Below are positions 9,119 through 17,180 of a DNA stretch of 64,000 nucleotides, in pieces (the first letter of the stretch is position 1; the number at the start of each line of letters is the position of its first letter). Both the position numbers and the translations under genes were made by a program. The stretch comes from Acidobacteria bacterium UBA7540. GTDB taxonomy: Bacteria; Acidobacteriota; Terriglobia; UBA7540. Where the stretch lies: NCBI GenBank assembly GCA_002478145.1, contig DLMI01000180.1, positions 6,178 to 70,177 of the forward strand, in the 5' to 3' direction. The notes under the pieces are model-generated. The model had not been told where the DNA came from. It saw only the letters and a program-made list of their open reading frames with translations, and ran no database searches.

Positions 9119-9240
9119 TGGTCTTGCCCTTGCCTGGAATCCCCGCCAAGGAATGATTCGATTGCAATTCCCGACCAAGTGTGGAGGCAACGCTTCACGC
9201 GTTAAAACTGGTTGACAGGTCATCCACCGGAGGCGAAACT

Positions 9241-9732
9241 ATGCTATCGCCTATCTTGGCAAATCGAAGGCGGCTGGGGCTCATGCCAGGTGAATCGAAG
9301 GATGTGCGGCGTTCTCTCGAGCAGGAGTTGATTTCGCGCGGGGTGCGGATGACGCATCAGCGGCGTCTCCTGATTCAGATAATCCAGAGCGCGGAGAGCC
9401 ACCTGGATGCCATTGCTCTTTGGGAGCGTGCCAGGGGCCAAGATCCCACACTGAATAAGGTGACTGTTTATCGAACCCTGGCCATGTTGAAGAAATACGG
9501 CTTGGTGGACGAACTTGACCTGATGCATTTGGAGGGTGGGAAGCACTTTTACGAGGCGAAGGCGAGTCGGGATCATATTCACTTGGCATGCCTCAAGTGT
9601 GGTCGTATTCAAGAATTTGAAAGTTCGCTTTTCGAGAAACTTAAGGGGCAGATCGAACGCGAGCGCCGCTTCAGTATCAAGGTTGTTCGGGTGGAAGCCG
9701 GCGGTTACTGCGATAAGTGTCGCGAGCAGTGA
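9241..9732 (+). CDS. Fur-family metalloregulator
   Basis: A Fur/PerR-type transcription repressor of about 163 residues. The N-terminal winged helix contains RGVRMTHQRRLLIQII and the recognition region PTLNKVTVYRTLAML. The dimerisation domain has the regulatory-site histidines (HFYE and HIHLACLKCG) and the structural zinc pairs CLKCG and CDKCREQ. I chose ATG 9241, which has GGAGG at 9229-9233. However, a TTGACA at 9212 could place the transcription start near 9250, which would favour ATG 9283 (MPGESKDV). Sequence alone does not separate iron from peroxide or other metal sensing. A broken copy lies upstream at the duplication junction. Confidence 0.85.
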   Translation: MLSPILANRRRLGLMPGESKDVRRSLEQELISRGVRMTHQRRLLIQIIQSAESHLDAIALWERARGQDPTLNKVTVYRTLAMLKKYGLVDELDLMHLEGGKHFYEAKASRDHIHLACLKCGRIQEFESSLFEKLKGQIERERRFSIKVVRVEAGGYCDKCREQ

Positions 9733-10087
9733 ATAGCGACTGGCAGTAAGTAACGAGAGTCAAGAGGAACAAGGAAGGAATTGGAGCTCGAGGGTCCCAT
9801 CCTGCCATCTTCGGTCGAGTGATGATCGCAGAAATTATTCGCGAGGTACGAAGAGTTTTGGAACAAGTGCTACGGGCACCAAATCTGCCGCCAGCACAAA
9901 CCGGCAATCACCGCTTGACAGGACGACGTCAGTTTTGAGGTGATCGCCGTCCCTAAACCCAGCCCCAACTCCCGCTCGGCGAGCGCCTGAACGTCGGCGC
10001 GGCCCTGGTGCTTGCGGAACCGCCTCCACCGAGCCAGTAGTCAAACTCGAAGATTACCCGGCGTGTCGTTTGGAAGCCTTGAGGGCG
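9733..10087. other. Intergenic gap without recognisable gene
   Basis: About 355 bases between fur and the DUF1059 gene. Short open frames on both strands have no ribosome site or family resemblance. No repeat array or terminator hairpin was seen. Confidence 0.4.
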
Positions 10088-10270
10088 CTATTCGTCTTTG
10101 ATCGAGGCTTTCACCATTGCCATGATAGAGGGCGGTATCATGGAGGGGGGAAATCCGTGATCCTTTTCAGCATGTTCGGCAGCAAGTTTCAACAGTTCGT
10201 CTTCGGTCTGGGCGCAAATTTCCTTGGGGCAGTTCATTCCCAGATCACGACAACGCAAGACCTTTGCCAC
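10088..10270 (-). CDS. DUF1059 small metal-binding-like protein
   Basis: A 60-residue cytosolic protein of the DUF1059 family. It shows the usual opening (AKVLRCRDLGMNCPKEI), then a helical segment ending AAEHAEKDHG; conserved Cys and His residues suggest metal binding. The start is the GTG at 10270, preceded on the minus strand by AAAGGAG. A longer frame back to 10378 lacks a ribosome site and adds a non-conserved extension. The gene stands alone. Function is unknown. Confidence 0.75.
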   Translation of the reverse strand: MAKVLRCRDLGMNCPKEICAQTEDELLKLAAEHAEKDHGFPPSMIPPSIMAMVKASIKDE

Positions 10271-10461
10271 GATCAGCTCCTTTCTCCAGCTCGGTTGTGG
10301 GCGGTATTGTACCACTGCACGCCATGCACCGTCTCCCGTTTCTTCTTCGCCGGCCTTTACGACCTCTGAAGGGCGCATGACAGGGAAGTGATGCCTTGCG
10401 TTCAGGATGACAGCAGTCGCGCCAGCCGCGAGGAAGTCAGGAGAGAGGGTTTGAGGTCACA

Positions 10462-10496
10462 GGGGCTGGGTACTGGGGACTAGAGGTTGGGGAAAG
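10462..10496. repeat. Heptanucleotide-phased repeat, single arm
   Basis: Five consecutive 7-base units of the loose form GGGNCTG in strict phase, in the gap before the secretion operon. Confidence 0.5.
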
Positions 10497-10602
10497 GAAG
10501 GGGAGCAGGGACTTGGCTTGTCAGGGTGGCTTTTGCTGGGATTCCACGGACCGCTTCTGCTTTGTGCCAACCTTCTGGCTCCTGACTCCCGCATTTTTGC
10601 CC

Positions 10603-10631
10603 TTGACACGAGGCGCGAGTTGTGATAGGCT
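10603..10631 (+). promoter_or_regulatory. Candidate sigma-70 promoter
   Basis: A perfect -35 TTGACA at 10603-10608, a 17-base spacer and a -10 TAGGCT at 10626-10631. What it transcribes is unclear: a 23-codon frame from ATG 10646 to 10717 (MENAAAERAKEV at its start) would be almost leaderless, and the transcript could also be a small RNA or a long leader reaching toward the secretion operon. Confidence 0.4.
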
Positions 10632-10888
10632 ATGGCGGTTGACCTATGGAGAACGCTGCCGCGGAACGCGCGAAAGAGGTTCGAAAGTCGGCCCGGCCGT
10701 CGCGGAAGATAGAGTGAAGATTCGAAAAAGATACTAAATAGATGGAACAAAGCTAAGGATCTGTTGAAAAGAAAGGAGTTAGCTCTTCTAAGGGCGCAAA
10801 ACGAACTGGTTTTTGAGCGCCAGAAAGCCCCATCAAAGCGAAAAATATGGCCATAAACCGGTGATTTGTGAGGCATTGAGTGGACCCC

Positions 10889-10950
10889 GAAACCAGAAAT
10901 CTGAAACTAAAGGACCAAGGTTGCCAGTTTCTAATTTCGAGTTTCTGCCT
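10889..10950. repeat. Heptanucleotide-phased inverted repeat element
   Basis: Left arm of units GAAACCA, GAAATCT, GAAACTA; core with AAGGTTGCC; right arm of units such as AGTTTCT, the reverse complement. It has the same arm-core-arm design as the element at 3815. Confidence 0.6.
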
Positions 10951-11157
10951 TCGTCGATTGCCCCAAGCGCAGCCGGGAAGAGTAGGGCTTCAGTTGGTGA
11001 CTCGAGAAAACTCACGAGGGAGCTAACCGCGGGGGATGCTTTTGGCGTCTAACTCTCTGGGAGTGCGCGGTCGGAGGATTTGCTTGGCATCGATCTCCTG
11101 GTCGATCTTCCCGACCGCAGCTTGAAAAAGGTTTGGCGCAGTGCTGGTACGAAAGTA

Positions 11158-11223
11158 ACCTTACAGACACTCGTGCCCGCTTGTGTTATTGCTTACCGTC
11201 ATTCATAATGGCGACTGTAAGGT
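11158..11223 (+). promoter_or_regulatory. Promoter of the secretion operon, flanked by an inverted repeat
   Basis: -35 TTGTGT at 11181-11186, 17-base spacer, -10 CATAAT at 11204-11209. A perfect 9-base inverted repeat ACCTTACAG (11158-11166) / CTGTAAGGT (11215-11223) brackets the promoter, suggesting an operator bound at two half-sites or a DNA loop. The first gene starts at 11251. Confidence 0.5.
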
Positions 11224-11250
11224 AATGGTTTAGAGTTGCGGGAGCAGGAA

Positions 11251-13041
11251 ATGCTGGCAAAAGAATTGCGCATCTTCGCTTCTTGTCTCGGCTTGTTAGG
11301 GCTGGTGGCATGTAGCGCCGGCAATGTGGCGTTACGTGAAGCGCGAAAGGCGGAACTTCGCAAGGACTGGGATACCGCATTGGTCAATTACGAAAAAGCA
11401 GGCCGTGACCAACCTGAAAACGCCAAGATCATCATTCACGAAAGGCTGGTTCGGGTCCAAGCCGCAGCATTACACCTCAAGCAAGGACAGCGTTTCTTGA
11501 GGGAGGGACGCCCGGACGATGCGTCCGGCGAATTCCAGAAGGCCGTTAGCATTGATCCCACCAATGAGGCCGCAGCTCAGGAACTGGCCAAGGTGGCGGC
11601 GGCCCAGATTGCGGCCAAGCAGGCCCGCGAGACCGCGCTCAAGCAAGCCCTGAAGGCCAACGACGAAGCGGCGAATGCGCCGCCTATTAAGTTGAAAGCC
11701 TTCCCTGAGGAGCCCTTGGCCCACTTCCGCGTCTCGGCCGACAGCCGCAAAGTCTTCGAGGCCCTGGCGAAACTTGCCAACCTGAATGTTGCCTTCACCT
11801 CTACCTTTCGGCCCGGCCCGCTTTCTGAGGATTTTTCCAACGTGAAGGTTGAGGAGGCGCTGAATATTGTCGCCTTGCAAACTCACACCTTTTGGAGAGC
11901 GATCACGTCCAACACAATTCTGGTGGTTCCGGATACGCCCACCGATCGCCGGGACTACGATGTGGATGAACTCAAAACGATTTACCTCTCCAACCCCTTG
12001 GCGGCAGCGGACCGCACCGCCATCACCACAGCTTTGAAACAAGTTCTGGGACTGCAAAGAATTGTCGACAACCCGGATTCAAACGCTATCATAATCCGCG
12101 ATACGCCGCAGAAAGTTGCGGCTGCTGAACAGCTTGTCCACGATCTTGACCGCAGCAAAGCTGAGATCGTGATGGATGTGGCGGTCGTGGAAGCCGACCA
12201 CGACCGGGCTCGAGACCTGGGCCTGTATCCTGCCACGGTCACGTCCTCGGGCACGATAACACCTGGATTGCAGGGTGGACTGGTATTCGCTCCTCCTAGT
12301 TCATCGTCATCGACCACCACTTCGACTGGCATCAGCCTGAACACCCTTGGCATCAAAGACTACGCCCTCGTGGTGCCCAGTGCTGTTGCTAACGCGGTAT
12401 TGAACGACACCGGTACTCATATTCTCCAGAACCCACAGGTCCGCTCCACGGATGGCCAGACCGCCAAGCTCAGCATTGGCCAGCGCGTTCCTTACGCCAC
12501 GGGCAGTTTCCTGCCCTCGCTGGGCGGCACTACGTCGAGTGGGACTACCGGCCTGCTGGCCAGCACGCAGTTTCAATTCCAGGACGTGGGCGTAAAACTG
12601 GAACTCACGCCACACCTGCTCGCTAATGGCGAGGTGGCGATCCACGCCTCGATCGAGATTTCTTCCCTGGGCGCGAACGTCACCATCGCAGGGGTGAGCG
12701 AACCCACTTTCGGCGAGCGCAAGATTGAGCATGACATTCGCCTGAAGGAAGGTGAAGTGAGTGTGCTCGGAGGCTTGATTCAAACCAGCATGATTAATAC
12801 TGTGGCTGGCGTGCCGTTCCTCGGCGACGTTCCGTTTTTGCGCTACCTGTTTTCCACCGAGCATGTCGAACGACAGGAAACGGAGGTCCTGGTCATGTTG
12901 ACTCCCCGCGTCGTCCGCCTGCCTGAACCCCCTTTGGGCGCACGAAGCAACGTGACCTTAGCCGGCGAACCCCAGCCAGCAGGATTTCAGCCGGTACCCG
13001 GACCTGAAGTCCCTGGACAACCGCCCGGCGAACCGCAATGA
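11251..13041 (+). CDS. Secretin (GspD/PilQ-like) outer-membrane lipoprotein with TPR N-terminus
   Basis: Forms the outer-membrane gate of a type II secretion or type IV pilus-like machine. 596 residues: lipoprotein signal with lipobox LVAC (Cys21), tetratricopeptide-like helices (about 30-130), an N0/STN-type domain (about 155-235), an N1-type domain (NPDSNAIIIRDTPQKVAAAE), and the secretin core (about 360-560) with FQDVGVKLELTPHLL and VPFLGDVPFLRYLF. The C-terminal tail is Pro/Gly-rich. The TPR part may replace a pilotin or assembly factor. Start at ATG 11251 after GGAGCAGGAA; a TTG at 11236 is less likely. It is first in a ten-gene operon and overlaps the next gene by four bases. Confidence 0.9.
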   Translation: MLAKELRIFASCLGLLGLVACSAGNVALREARKAELRKDWDTALVNYEKAGRDQPENAKIIIHERLVRVQAAALHLKQGQRFLREGRPDDASGEFQKAVSIDPTNEAAAQELAKVAAAQIAAKQARETALKQALKANDEAANAPPIKLKAFPEEPLAHFRVSADSRKVFEALAKLANLNVAFTSTFRPGPLSEDFSNVKVEEALNIVALQTHTFWRAITSNTILVVPDTPTDRRDYDVDELKTIYLSNPLAAADRTAITTALKQVLGLQRIVDNPDSNAIIIRDTPQKVAAAEQLVHDLDRSKAEIVMDVAVVEADHDRARDLGLYPATVTSSGTITPGLQGGLVFAPPSSSSSTTTSTGISLNTLGIKDYALVVPSAVANAVLNDTGTHILQNPQVRSTDGQTAKLSIGQRVPYATGSFLPSLGGTTSSGTTGLLASTQFQFQDVGVKLELTPHLLANGEVAIHASIEISSLGANVTIAGVSEPTFGERKIEHDIRLKEGEVSVLGGLIQTSMINTVAGVPFLGDVPFLRYLFSTEHVERQETEVLVMLTPRVVRLPEPPLGARSNVTLAGEPQPAGFQPVPGPEVPGQPPGEPQ

Positions 13042-13526
13042 GCATGCACGAGCACACAACTGACTACCATCACTTGGCAGACTCCGCTTTTACGTTTGTG
13101 GAGCTGATGGCGTCAATTACTATCATCTTGCTCCTGACAACCGTTGCTCTTCCTTTGGCCCGCGTGCAGATCCAGCGGGCTAGAGAGGTTGAGCTGCGGA
13201 GAGATCTGCGGGAAATGCGGGAAGCCATCGACCACTACAAGGACTTTGCGGACCATGAGATGATACCCGTCAAGGCAGACACCTTTGGTTATCCTCCGGA
13301 CCTTCAGACGCTCGTTGATGGTGTCACGCTGAAGGGAACTGCTACGGCGAAGTACAAGTTCCTTCGCAAGATGCCTGTCGACCCGATGACTGACGCGCCC
13401 GAATGGGGGATGCGCTCCATGCAGGATGACCCTGACTCGCGGAGCTGGGGCGGCGAGAACGTTTTTGACGTTTATTCCAAGAGCGATGGGACCGCCTTGG
13501 ATGGGACGAAGTACAGTGATTGGTAA
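13038..13526 (+). CDS. Prepilin-like protein (GspG-like), atypical cleavage site
   Basis: A pseudopilin of 162 residues. The N-terminal hydrophobic helix begins FTFVELMASITIILLLTTVA and keeps Glu at +5, so it should assemble through the usual helix bundle. The residue before the cleavage point is Ala (DSAFTFVE) where almost all prepilins have Gly, so processing by prepilin peptidase may be slow or the start or leader atypical. The soluble part (FGYPPDLQTLVDG, FLRKMPVDPMTD) matches the GspG core, and the C-terminus (DGTALDGTKYSDW) is the usual GspG end. ATGA overlap with the secretin gene; a heptamer repeat follows. Confidence 0.82.
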   Translation: MSMHEHTTDYHHLADSAFTFVELMASITIILLLTTVALPLARVQIQRAREVELRRDLREMREAIDHYKDFADHEMIPVKADTFGYPPDLQTLVDGVTLKGTATAKYKFLRKMPVDPMTDAPEWGMRSMQDDPDSRSWGGENVFDVYSKSDGTALDGTKYSDW

Positions 13527-13529
13527 GAG

Positions 13530-13800
13530 TTCGAGATTCGAGACTCGAAACCGGAAACTCGTCTTCAGGGGATGGCCTTGGGGGCCCGGGCGGGCGTGTC
13601 GTCCAGCGAATTTCAAATCTCAAATCTCAAATTTCGATTTCCAAAGGCAGCGGGAGAGCAAGTTAGGTTTGGAGCCATCGCCGGTTCACCCCCTGCGAAT
13701 TCCGAATCTCAAATCTCAAATTTCAAATTCTGAGCTCCCAGCTTCCCGTTTCAAATTTCCAATTTCAAATTTCGAACTCCCAGTTTCCCGCTCCAACACG
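13530..13800. repeat. Heptanucleotide-phased repeats between and inside two prepilin genes
   Basis: Three stretches in exact 7-base phase: 13530-13564 (units such as TTCGAGA), 13609-13643 (units such as AATCTCA) and 13696-13800 (about fourteen units such as CAAATTT, CCAGTTT). The last runs in open frame into the second prepilin gene and ends six codons or fewer before the prepilin motif. Confidence 0.75.
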
Positions 13801-14181
13801 CGGGGCTTCACGCTTCTCGAGCTGATGGTGGTCCTGACGCTGCTCCTGATCCTCGCTACCATGTCCATGCCTCTTTTTCAATTGGCCATCGTGCATGCGC
13901 GGGAGGCGGTCATGAAGGATGATTTGTACACGCTCCGGAAACTCATCGACGAATTTACTCTGGATAAGCAACGTCCACCCACATCCCTGGATGAGTTAGT
14001 GGATGCGGGTTACCTGCGGAGCGGGCTTCCTGTGGATCCTTTCACCGGGTCGAACCAAACCTGGCGCACGGATGTTGAGGATGTCCCGGTGAATCCCAGC
14101 CAAGCCGCGTCCGGAATAGTGGATGTGCATAGCGGGTCGGATGAGATTGGGCTGGATGGGACGCCTTATAGCGGTTGGTGA
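13669..14181 (+). CDS. Prepilin-like protein (GspG-like) with repeat-encoded leader
   Basis: A second GspG-like pseudopilin. The class III signal is clear (NTRGFTLLELMVVLTLLLIL; Gly before Phe, Glu at +5), followed by DKQRPPTSLDELVDAGYL and the typical end DEIGLDGTPYSGW. There is no ATG or GTG near the motif. The closest in-frame start is TTG 13669, giving a leader of about 45 residues encoded by tandem heptamers. Because three heptamers equal seven codons, the leader itself repeats (SELPASR, later FELPVSR). The frame is open further back to ATG 13426 inside the previous gene. The repeat may have overwritten the original 5' end. Confidence 0.72.
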   Translation: MEPSPVHPLRIPNLKSQISNSELPASRFKFPISNFELPVSRSNTRGFTLLELMVVLTLLLILATMSMPLFQLAIVHAREAVMKDDLYTLRKLIDEFTLDKQRPPTSLDELVDAGYLRSGLPVDPFTGSNQTWRTDVEDVPVNPSQAASGIVDVHSGSDEIGLDGTPYSGW

Positions 14182-14192
14182 GGAGGGCAGTT

Positions 14193-14292
14193 GAGAGTCG
14201 AAGAGTCGAGGAGTTGAAGAGTTGGCGGTCAATAGTTTCGGCCAATGCGTCTTCAACTTTTCGACTCTTCGACTCCTTGACTCCTCGACTTG
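14193..14292. repeat. Octanucleotide inverted repeat upstream of gspF
   Basis: Left arm of 8-base units GAAGAGTC, GAGGAGTT, GAAGAGTT; right arm of units TTTCGACT, CTTCGACT, CCTTGACT, CCTCGACT; loop about 14225-14250. The arms are complementary and could form a long imperfect hairpin ending three bases before the gspF start. It is the one array here with a period of eight rather than seven. Confidence 0.7.
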
Positions 14293-14294
14293 CA

Positions 14295-15500
14295 ATGGCT
14301 GAATTCGTTTGCAAAATCGGGACGGGCACGGGCAAGGTCTTGGTCCAGACGGAGCAGGCTGGTTCGGAAGCTGAACTACGTCATCGGCTGAGAAACGAAG
14401 GGTTCTACGTTTTCTCCGTTCGGTCCAAAGAGACCTTGAGCGCGCGGTGGGCTCCTGGAAGGGGAGGCCGCATCAAGCCGGACGAATTCCTCCTCTTTAA
14501 TCAACAATTCCTGACCCTTTCGAAATCCGGACTGCCTTTGCAAAAATCCCTGGAATTGTTGGCCGGTCAAGCCCAGAGCGAAGCGCTCCGGGGGGCATTG
14601 AACAAAGTCCAGGAGAAAGTTCGGGCGGGGGCGCTGCTTTCCGAGGCATTCGAATCGGTGGGCCGGTTTCCCAAAATGTATTGCGCGACACTCAGTGCCG
14701 GGGAGCGGAGCGGCAGCCTGGACCGGGTTCTCGCTCACTACCTCACGTATCAGAAGACTTCGCGCACCTTCCGCAAGAAGTTCCTGTCCGCCCTCATTTA
14801 TCCTGCCTTCCTGATGACCTTCCTGGTGGTTTTGATTTCTTTTATTATCACTTTCGTCGTTCCGAAATTCGCCATGCTTTACGCTGAGCTCGAGGTGCAA
14901 TTACCGGCCTTTACAGTCTTCATGATCTCCCTGTCACAGGGGGTGAAGCATTTCGCGCCGGTCATTCTGGTGGGGATCGTGCTGGCCGTGATGGGGACGC
15001 GCGGGGTATTTCGTTCCCGGCGCGTGCGCCTCGCATGGGAACGCGCAAAGTTCACCATGCCCCTGGTGGGGAAACTCTTGCTGAAGTTCTCCGTGGCGGA
15101 ATTCGCGCGGACACTCTCCACTCTGTTACAGGGTGGCATCCCCATTGTTTCCGCGCTGGAGACCGCGAAAGACTCGGTGACCAGCCCCCTGATGGCAGAG
15201 GCGATTGCGAAAGCTCGAAAGGAGGTGATCGCCGGTCGCGCGCTCAGCGCCAGCCTGCGCCCATGCGGTTTGTTCCCTCCCCTTGCTCTGGATATGATGG
15301 AAGTGGGCGAATCTACCGGTGCCATGTCCAATATGCTGGAGGCCCTGGCGGAGTTCTTTGAGGAAGATGTAAGCGTTGATCTGGGCACGCTCGTGGCTTT
15401 AGTGGACCCGATTATGATCGCCGGCATGGCTATCGTGGTGGCGACGGTGCTGGTGGCATTCTACCTGCCCCTGTTCTCCATGGCAGCGCAGGTTCACTGA
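14295..15500 (+). CDS. Type II secretion / type IV pilus platform protein (GspF/PilC)
   Basis: Inner-membrane platform protein, 401 residues, which couples the ATPase to pseudopilin assembly. It has the two repeated GspF cytoplasmic domains (about residues 65-185 and 270-390), the first with FLLFNQQFLTLSKSGLPLQ and the second with FARTLSTLLQGGIPIVSALE, and three membrane helices (about 165-190, 215-235 and 370-395). ATG 14295 starts the conserved MAEFVCKIG segment. The upstream DNA is an octamer repeat and offers no clear ribosome site, so expression may depend on structure in the repeat or on coupling. Confidence 0.9.
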   Translation: MAEFVCKIGTGTGKVLVQTEQAGSEAELRHRLRNEGFYVFSVRSKETLSARWAPGRGGRIKPDEFLLFNQQFLTLSKSGLPLQKSLELLAGQAQSEALRGALNKVQEKVRAGALLSEAFESVGRFPKMYCATLSAGERSGSLDRVLAHYLTYQKTSRTFRKKFLSALIYPAFLMTFLVVLISFIITFVVPKFAMLYAELEVQLPAFTVFMISLSQGVKHFAPVILVGIVLAVMGTRGVFRSRRVRLAWERAKFTMPLVGKLLLKFSVAEFARTLSTLLQGGIPIVSALETAKDSVTSPLMAEAIAKARKEVIAGRALSASLRPCGLFPPLALDMMEVGESTGAMSNMLEALAEFFEEDVSVDLGTLVALVDPIMIAGMAIVVATVLVAFYLPLFSMAAQVH

Positions 15501-15544
15501 AGGATTTTGGAGGTTGTTGAAAGCAACTTGTTGGGAGGTGGAAG

Positions 15545-17152
15545 TTGGGAGAAATGACTCCGGAGTTAAGCGCCGAATTCGAGCAAGTGCGCCAACTGGC
15601 AGCCCGCTATCATTTTGATTTTGTGGATTTGCGGGATTGTCGTCCAGACGGGGAATTACTCCGCACGATCCCGCTGGACACGATGCTCCATTACCAGTTT
15701 CTCCCGCTTGAGGCGCACGATCACCAGTTAGTTATCGTGGTGGCTGACCCCACCGATTTATCCCGGCTGGATGAGTTGGAAATGAAGCTCGACCGGCAAT
15801 TGGTTGTTCGTGTGGCCCCGCCGAGCCAAGTGCGTGATTTCCTGAAAAAAACAGAGCCTTCCCAGAGGGTGCTGGACGAGGCCACCGAGGAGTTTAGGCT
15901 GGACGTCATCAGCGAGGAAGAGGCCGCCGGCGAAGGTCTTTCGCTCGAGCACTTGGTTGAGGAGCGAGACGTCAGCCCCATGATCCGGCTGGTGGATTCC
16001 ATCATCTTTGCCGGGCTGGAGCGGCGCGCGAGTGATGTCCACATTGAAAGCCGTGACAACTCCGTGGTGGTGAAGTTCAGGGTTGACGGCGTCCTGCAGC
16101 AGGCGATGGCCCCCTTGGCGAGGGAATTCCAGTCCAACCTCATCACCCGCATCAAGGTGATGGCGGAATTGGATATCGCCGAACGCCGCGTCCCTCAGGA
16201 CGGCCGCTTCCGAGTCCGCTACCGTGGGCGTCCGATTGATTTCCGCGTGTCCATTATGCCTTCGATCCATGGGGAGGACGCGGTGTTGCGCATCCTGGAT
16301 AAGCAATCGCTGCACGAGAAGTTCCGCCAGTTGCGGCTGGAAGTCCTGGGGCTCGCGGACCGCGAAATCAAGCGGCTGCGAAAATTCATCCGCGAGCCTT
16401 ACGGCATGGTGCTGGTGACCGGACCGACAGGTAGCGGGAAGACCACGACGCTTTACGCCGCGCTTTCAGAAATCAAAAGCGACGAAGATAAGATCATCAC
16501 CATCGAAGATCCGGTTGAGTATCAGCTCCGCGGCGTTACCCAGATTCCGGTAAACGAAAAGCGCGGACTGACTTTCGCTCGCGGTCTGAGGTCCATATTG
16601 CGCCATGATCCTGACAAGATCATGGTGGGCGAGATTCGCGATAACGAGACGGCACAGATCGCTATCCAATCCGCCCTGACCGGCCACTTGGTTTTCACCA
16701 CCGTGCACGCGAACAACGTGGTCGACGTGCTGGGCCGCTTCCTGAACATGGGCGTCGAACCTTATAACTTTGTATCCGCGCTCAACTGCATCCTGGCTCA
16801 GCGATTGGTGCGGACGCTGTGCGAAGAGTGCAAGCGTGGCACGGAAATGTCTCCAGAAATGTTCGAGGAGTCCGGCCAAGCCCCTGAGGCCTGGCGCGGC
16901 ATCACCTTCTACGAGAGCGTTGGGTGCCAGGCGTGCAACCAGGCGGGGTTCCGTGGACGTACTGCCATTGGTGAATTGTTGGCCCTCTCGGACCGCGTGC
17001 GCGAACTTATTCTCGACAAGAAACCGAGTTCGGAGATTCGCCGGGTGGCACGGGAAGAAGGCATGGTGACACTGCGTGAGTCGGCGCTGGAGAAAGTCCG
17101 GCTTGGGGTCACCACCTTCAAGGAGATCAACAAGGTCACCTTTGTGGAGTGA
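15545..17152 (+). CDS. Secretion/pilus assembly ATPase (GspE/PilB)
   Basis: Hexameric cytoplasmic ATPase that powers pseudopilin polymerisation, 535 residues. It has an N-terminal GspE-N/MshEN-like domain (about 1-130), then the catalytic core with Walker A GPTGSGKTTTLYA, Asp box (IITIEDPVEY), Walker B ILRHDPDKIMVGEIRD, His box (TGHLVFTTVHAN), and the tetracysteine zinc module CEECKRG / CQACNQAGFRGR. GGGAGG at 15533-15538 fits the TTG start at 15545 (6-base gap) better than ATG 15554. It is a GspE-type rather than a retraction ATPase; no PilT gene is present in the window. Confidence 0.92.
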   Translation: MGEMTPELSAEFEQVRQLAARYHFDFVDLRDCRPDGELLRTIPLDTMLHYQFLPLEAHDHQLVIVVADPTDLSRLDELEMKLDRQLVVRVAPPSQVRDFLKKTEPSQRVLDEATEEFRLDVISEEEAAGEGLSLEHLVEERDVSPMIRLVDSIIFAGLERRASDVHIESRDNSVVVKFRVDGVLQQAMAPLAREFQSNLITRIKVMAELDIAERRVPQDGRFRVRYRGRPIDFRVSIMPSIHGEDAVLRILDKQSLHEKFRQLRLEVLGLADREIKRLRKFIREPYGMVLVTGPTGSGKTTTLYAALSEIKSDEDKIITIEDPVEYQLRGVTQIPVNEKRGLTFARGLRSILRHDPDKIMVGEIRDNETAQIAIQSALTGHLVFTTVHANNVVDVLGRFLNMGVEPYNFVSALNCILAQRLVRTLCEECKRGTEMSPEMFEESGQAPEAWRGITFYESVGCQACNQAGFRGRTAIGELLALSDRVRELILDKKPSSEIRRVAREEGMVTLRESALEKVRLGVTTFKEINKVTFVE

Positions 17153-17180
17153 TCCGGGTGGGCCGGGGGTCAGAGAAGAG

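Larger units (their letters stand above)
8640..9371. repeat. Tandem duplication, copy 2
   Basis: Second copy of the 7732-8639 unit, including the small exported protein gene, terminator and fur 5' region. It runs without a break into the complete fur gene. Base substitutions are spread over the whole unit, so the duplication is not brand new. Confidence 0.85.

Noticed and set aside
9835..10044. Minus-strand frame of 69 codons
   Set aside because: No start signal and a composition typical of non-coding frames in GC-rich DNA.
10457..10876. Minus-strand frame of 139 codons before the secretion operon
   Set aside because: No ribosome site, no family resemblance, and it overlaps a heptamer array and a plus-strand promoter.
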